This document shows, in pieces, positions 60,557-64,000 of a stretch of 64,000 nucleotides of DNA. Under the pieces are notes generated by a model. That model was not told where the DNA came from, did no database searches, and worked only from the letters and a program-made list of their open reading frames with translations. Within the stretch, counting starts at the first letter, position 1, and each line of letters opens with the position of its first letter. Origin of the DNA: Deltaproteobacteria bacterium (lineage in GTDB: Bacteria; Myxococcota; Kuafuiibacteriia; Kuafuiibacteriales; Kuafuiibacteriaceae); assembly GCA_016703535.1 (NCBI GenBank), contig JADJBV010000001.1, positions 1,612,001 through 1,676,000 of the forward strand, read 5' to 3'. The position numbers were made by a program, and so were the translations under genes.

Positions 60557-63534
60557 GACGATGGGCTGGTTGGGCGATGGCGGTGTTGTTGGGCGCGTGC
60601 GGCGAAGAGACGCCCCCGCGTTTGCCGCTGGCCCTCCCGGCCCAGATCGAGGTCACCGAGTTGGCCTCTTCGAACGTCGGCGGCGGGCCCGGGGCGGCCC
60701 GAGACGAGTTCGGCGAATACGACGACTGGATCGAGCTGCACAACAAGAGCGACGTCGCGGTGGATCTGGCGGGCCTGTGGATCAGCGACACCTTGGCCAA
60801 CCCCCAGCGGTATCAGCTCCCGACCGATCAAGTGATCCCGCTGGAGGCCGGCGCCTATCTGCTCTTCTTCGCCGATGGCGAGACCTTTCAGGGGCCCCGG
60901 CACCTGCCGTTTAGCCTCGACAAGGACGGAGAGGGATTGGTGGTCTCCACCTCGACCCGAGGCCAAGTGGCGGCCTTCACCTTCCCCAAGTTGATGGCCG
61001 GGCACTCCTTCGCTCGGGGTCAAGACGGTCGGTGGGGCGTGTGTTTGACCCCCACGCCAGGCGCCGCCAACCTTTGCACCGAGGAGCAGCCGCCCCAACG
61101 CCCATCCTACGAAGCCTACGACTGGCCGCCGATCTACCCGCCGCCGCTGACCGCGAACGTGGTGATCTCCGAGCTCGACCCGTGGGGCACGGTCACCGGC
61201 ACCCCGGCCGTCGAGTTGTGGAACCGCTCGGCCTCGACCGTGGAGTTGGCGACCCTGAGCCTGTGGAACGCTCGGGTCGCGCCCCCGGCGGCCCTGCCTC
61301 TTTCGCCGACCGGAGTGGTGTTGGCTTTGAGCGGGACCTTGGCGCCGGGTGAGGTGAAGGTGGTGCCGATGCCGTCCTTGACCCCCGAAAGTGGGGTGGT
61401 GGGCCTGAGCGGTCCCGACCGGAGCCTCTGGGATCGGCTGACCTTCGAGGGGGTGGCCTTGGGCACGGTGCTTCAGTTGCCCGCCGACGGCAGAGGTCTG
61501 CGCCTGGCCTGCGACGCGACCTCGGCCAGCTTCGGCGCGGTCAACCAGGAGTGTCTGCCGCCCGGCCCGCGCAGCCGGATCCCCGGTTACCTCAGCCAAC
61601 TCCGCTCGGAGGCCGATCTGCTGGGCCTCGGGACCTTCGAAGACGAGCTGGGCAGCGACGCGGTCTCGATCAAGTTCGTGATCGATCGCCAGGTCGGCAA
61701 CCAGGTCTACTTCATGGACTCGGCCCGTTGGCTCCTCCACTTCGACTGGGTTTGGGAGGTCATCGACCGGAACCCGTCCTTCGATCTCTGCGTGCCGGCG
61801 GAACGCCAACGCCACGACGCCGAGTGGGGCAGCTTCAGCAACCTCAACTACTTCCAGATCGAGGCCCGCCGGTACTTTTTGGGCACCTTGATCTGGTACC
61901 GGGACTCCAACCTCTACACCGTCGAGTTCACCGCCGGGGATCGGATCACGCCGGCGATGATGGAAGAGGCCTTCTTCGTGGTCGCCCGCAACTTTTTCCG
62001 CGGCAAACAGCTGGTGTTGCGGCCGACCACCGAAGCCCACGAACGGACGGTCCTGGCCATCGAGGGGCGTCTTCCGATCGTGCCGGCCGACGAGCCGTTT
62101 TTGGGTCAGACCTTTCAGTCCCTCAACCCCAACATCGGCTACGGCGTCTTGACCTACGTGCCCGCCGATCAGGTCGAGGAGGCGCCGCTGTCGTTTCAGT
62201 CCATCGCCTTGTTCGATCGGATCCCCAACGACGTGCCCTTGGTCGGCGGCACCATCACCGAAAGTTTCCAGACCCCCCTGGCCCACGTGAACGTCTTGGC
62301 CCAAAACCGGGGTACGCCGAACATGGCCCTCAAAAACGCGCGCCAAGATCCCCGGGTCGCGCCGTTTTTGGACCGACTGGTGCGCTTTGAGGTGACCCGG
62401 ACCGGCTTCGAGCTCCGCACCGCCACCAGCAGCGAGGCCGAGGCTTTTTGGGAGGAGCGGGCGGGCGAGCGGCCTCGCCTGACGCCGCCCCGGGATCTGA
62501 GCCGGCGGGAGTTGATCGATCTGGCCGGGGCCTCGTTGGCCGACATCAAGTTCGTCGGCGCCAAGGCGGCCCAACTCGCCGAACTTCAGGCCATCGATTG
62601 GGTGACCTACGGCGGCGCCTCGGCGGCGTGTCGATCGACCACCGTGGACCCGCGCCTGCCGGTGCCCCGACCGGCCTTCAGCTTGCCCTTCGCCTTCTTC
62701 GAGGAACACGTGGTGCAGAGTGGGGCCCGGGCCGAACTCGACCGGCTGGCCGTGGATCCCGAGTTTAACGCCAACCCGGCGGTGCGGCGAGAGGCCTTGG
62801 CCCAGATCCGCCGCCAGATCCGGGACGCGCCGATCGATCCGGCCCTGGTCGCGATGTTGACGACCCAACTGGAGCCCCACTTCGGCACCGATCGGATCCG
62901 GCTCCGGAGCTCGACCAACGTCGAAGATCTGGTGGGCTTCAACGGCGCCGGGCTCTACGAGTCCCACTCGGCCCAGCTGGGCAGCCAGGTGCGGCCCCTG
63001 GGCGAGACCATCAAGGAGGTCTGGGCCAGCGTCTACAGCTTCCGAGGTTTCGAGGAGCGGCGCCTCTACAACGTGGACGAGTCCCAGGTCGCGCTGGCGG
63101 TCTTGATCCACCGCGGTTTCCCCGCCGAAGAGGCCAACGGCGTGGCCATCACCCGCAACATCGTCAACCCGAACTCCCACGGCTTTTATCTGAACGCCCA
63201 GATCGGCGAACTATCGGTGGTGAACCCACCGACCGGGGATCTGCCGGAGCAGCTGATCTACCAGCAGTTTTTCCCCCCCGAGATCAAGGTCCTCGGCCGC
63301 TCCACGGCGACCCAAGGCGCCCCGGTTTTGCGGGAACCCGAGCTGCACCGGCTGGCCTGTGCCCTCTCGGCGATCCACGAGCGCTTCAAGCAGCTCTACG
63401 CCGACCGAGTGCCACCCGCCGACTTCGCCGTCGACGCCGAGTTCAAGATCGACGGCCCGGATCGGCAAGTGATGGTGAAGCAGGCCCGCCCGTTCCTCCA
63501 GCTGAAGCCGCCCGAACCTTCCAGCTGCGACTGA
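60553..63534 (+). CDS. Predicted lipoprotein with lamin-tail domains and PEP-synthase-type phosphohistidine and ATP-grasp domains
   Basis: The 993-aa product starts MRRWAGWAMAVLLGACGEE, a lipoprotein signal. Residues about 30-175 form a lamin-tail domain (IEVTELASSNVGG...EYDDWIELHNKSDVAVDLAGLWISD), with a second similar one at about 200-300. After a middle region of about 230 aa comes a PEP-utiliser swivel domain, GGTITESFQTPLAHVNVLAQNRGTPNM, with the candidate phosphohistidine H578. An ATP-binding PPDK_N-like domain follows at about 660-985 (KFVGAKAAQLAEL, IRLRSSTNVEDLVGFNGAGLYES, EEANGVAITRNI, VKQARP). The PEP/pyruvate TIM barrel is absent. The acceptor substrate is unknown. Confidence 0.82.
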   Translation: MRRWAGWAMAVLLGACGEETPPRLPLALPAQIEVTELASSNVGGGPGAARDEFGEYDDWIELHNKSDVAVDLAGLWISDTLANPQRYQLPTDQVIPLEAGAYLLFFADGETFQGPRHLPFSLDKDGEGLVVSTSTRGQVAAFTFPKLMAGHSFARGQDGRWGVCLTPTPGAANLCTEEQPPQRPSYEAYDWPPIYPPPLTANVVISELDPWGTVTGTPAVELWNRSASTVELATLSLWNARVAPPAALPLSPTGVVLALSGTLAPGEVKVVPMPSLTPESGVVGLSGPDRSLWDRLTFEGVALGTVLQLPADGRGLRLACDATSASFGAVNQECLPPGPRSRIPGYLSQLRSEADLLGLGTFEDELGSDAVSIKFVIDRQVGNQVYFMDSARWLLHFDWVWEVIDRNPSFDLCVPAERQRHDAEWGSFSNLNYFQIEARRYFLGTLIWYRDSNLYTVEFTAGDRITPAMMEEAFFVVARNFFRGKQLVLRPTTEAHERTVLAIEGRLPIVPADEPFLGQTFQSLNPNIGYGVLTYVPADQVEEAPLSFQSIALFDRIPNDVPLVGGTITESFQTPLAHVNVLAQNRGTPNMALKNARQDPRVAPFLDRLVRFEVTRTGFELRTATSSEAEAFWEERAGERPRLTPPRDLSRRELIDLAGASLADIKFVGAKAAQLAELQAIDWVTYGGASAACRSTTVDPRLPVPRPAFSLPFAFFEEHVVQSGARAELDRLAVDPEFNANPAVRREALAQIRRQIRDAPIDPALVAMLTTQLEPHFGTDRIRLRSSTNVEDLVGFNGAGLYESHSAQLGSQVRPLGETIKEVWASVYSFRGFEERRLYNVDESQVALAVLIHRGFPAEEANGVAITRNIVNPNSHGFYLNAQIGELSVVNPPTGDLPEQLIYQQFFPPEIKVLGRSTATQGAPVLREPELHRLACALSAIHERFKQLYADRVPPADFAVDAEFKIDGPDRQVMVKQARPFLQLKPPEPSSCD

Positions 63535-64000
63535 TCAAAAAGCGGGGAGCCGCTCCTGTCGATCCCAGGCGGCTTGGCCCCGGCCGTAGAGCTCCAAACC
63601 CACTTGGCAACCCGAGTCGAAGGCGACCAGGCCCAGGTAGCGGCTGCCGCCTCCTTCGGTCCACTCGTCCTGAAAACACCGGGCGTTGGCGCTCTGCAGG
63701 CCCGCTGGGCACGGGGCGGGGTGGAGGTCTCGGGTTTGGGGTCCAAAGTCCCAGGTTAAGGTCGAGGTCTGGGCCAGGGGGCAGGCGCCGTTGGCCAGCT
63801 CACCTCGCTGCAGCCGAAAGAACGGGATGTCCGGCGAAAAGCCCCCCGAATAACGTTCGCAGATCTCGGGGAAGATCGGCCCCGTGCGACAACTGCGGGT
63901 CAGATCCCGGGTCGGCAACAAGGCGCCCCACAAGAAGCTGCCTGCCATCCCCGCCAAAAACAGGACGCCGGTGAGCAGGATCTTCCAGGCTTTGGGTTCG
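63535..64000 (-). CDS. Membrane-anchored protein, partial (5' end beyond the window)
   Basis: The open frame continues past base 64000. Visible residues start EPKAWKILLTGVLFLAGMAGSFLWGALLPT, one membrane helix. A Cys-containing extracellular-type domain of about 115 aa follows (CRTGPIFPEICERYSGG, CPAGLQSANARCFQDEW, DSGCQVGLELYGRGQAAWD). No family is recognised. Its TGA abuts the stop of the convergent dikinase-like gene, the two stops forming TGATCA. Confidence 0.65.
   Translation of the reverse strand, partial: EPKAWKILLTGVLFLAGMAGSFLWGALLPTRDLTRSCRTGPIFPEICERYSGGFSPDIPFFRLQRGELANGACPLAQTSTLTWDFGPQTRDLHPAPCPAGLQSANARCFQDEWTEGGGSRYLGLVAFDSGCQVGLELYGRGQAAWDRQERLPAF

Noticed and set aside
60412..63180. 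922-aa open frame on the minus strand
   Set aside because: It lies antisense to the dikinase-like lipoprotein gene, which has recognisable domains; the shadow shows none.

Overview
The window is a GC-rich chromosomal segment from a Gram-negative, predatory/gliding-type lineage, most likely Myxococcota (the former deltaproteobacterial myxobacteria). The evidence is a MYXO-CTERM-like tail on a secreted repeat protein (53167-55398), a eukaryotic-type Ser/Thr kinase with a PEGA-like tail, a DUF4388-type protein, many short lipoproteins, Cys-rich lipoproteins, TPR/zinc-ribbon proteins, and scattered rather than clustered nuo and atp genes. Most genes are core or lineage-specific chromosomal genes. 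I see no insertion sequence, prophage, CRISPR array, tRNA or rRNA.

Layout. 1-3.4 kb: end of nuoE (with a frameshift), nuoF, nuoJ, nuoK and a LolD-type ABC ATPase. 3.5-12.6 kb: a diiron protein, two unknowns (one HAD-like), a B12/radical-SAM protein, a nucleotide-transporter-like membrane protein fused to HEAT repeats and a cyclic-nucleotide-binding domain, and dusA. 12.5-20.2 kb: a fatty-acid synthesis region. fabD (frameshifted), an unknown, fabG, a RING-like membrane protein, an ABC ATPase and a DUF4388 protein run leftward. fabH runs rightward and faces rpmF and yceD; a CcmI-domain lipoprotein follows. 20.3-22.0 kb: two convergent two-gene modules, each a small peptide gene followed by one of a pair of paralogous ~147-aa proteins. 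22.2-24.1 kb: rplU-rpmA-obgE. 25-29.7 kb: atpD-atpC, three small genes and an isolated nuoM. 29.7-30.4 kb: a tandem palindromic repeat array and a long inverted repeat. 30.4-39.2 kb: a SRPBCC protein, a DciA-like protein, lipoproteins, a Ser/Thr kinase, and a MerR-like/sigma4-like regulator pair preceded by a 14-bp-phased operator array. 39.3-45.6 kb: purH, a TPR protein, purD and a HAD phosphatase. 45.6-52.4 kb: a TetR-MFS-MBL operon, a ChaN-like protein, rpsT, mazG and a lipoprotein. 52.5-58.7 kb: a zinc-ribbon/acidic protein, the MYXO-CTERM protein, pyk, an aminotransferase and rsmD. 58.8-64 kb: a porin-lipoprotein-'periplasmic dikinase' operon and a partial gene.

The most interesting items are three. 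First, the mirrored small-gene modules at 20.3-22.0 kb. Second, a predicted lipoprotein carrying lamin-tail domains plus the phosphohistidine and ATP-grasp domains of PEP synthase-type dikinases, an ATP-using fold where ATP should be absent. Third, the 14-bp-phased operator array ahead of the MerR-like gene. Two single-base frameshifts, in nuoE and fabD, most simply look like sequencing or assembly errors. All assignments come from reading motifs by eye; no database search was run.
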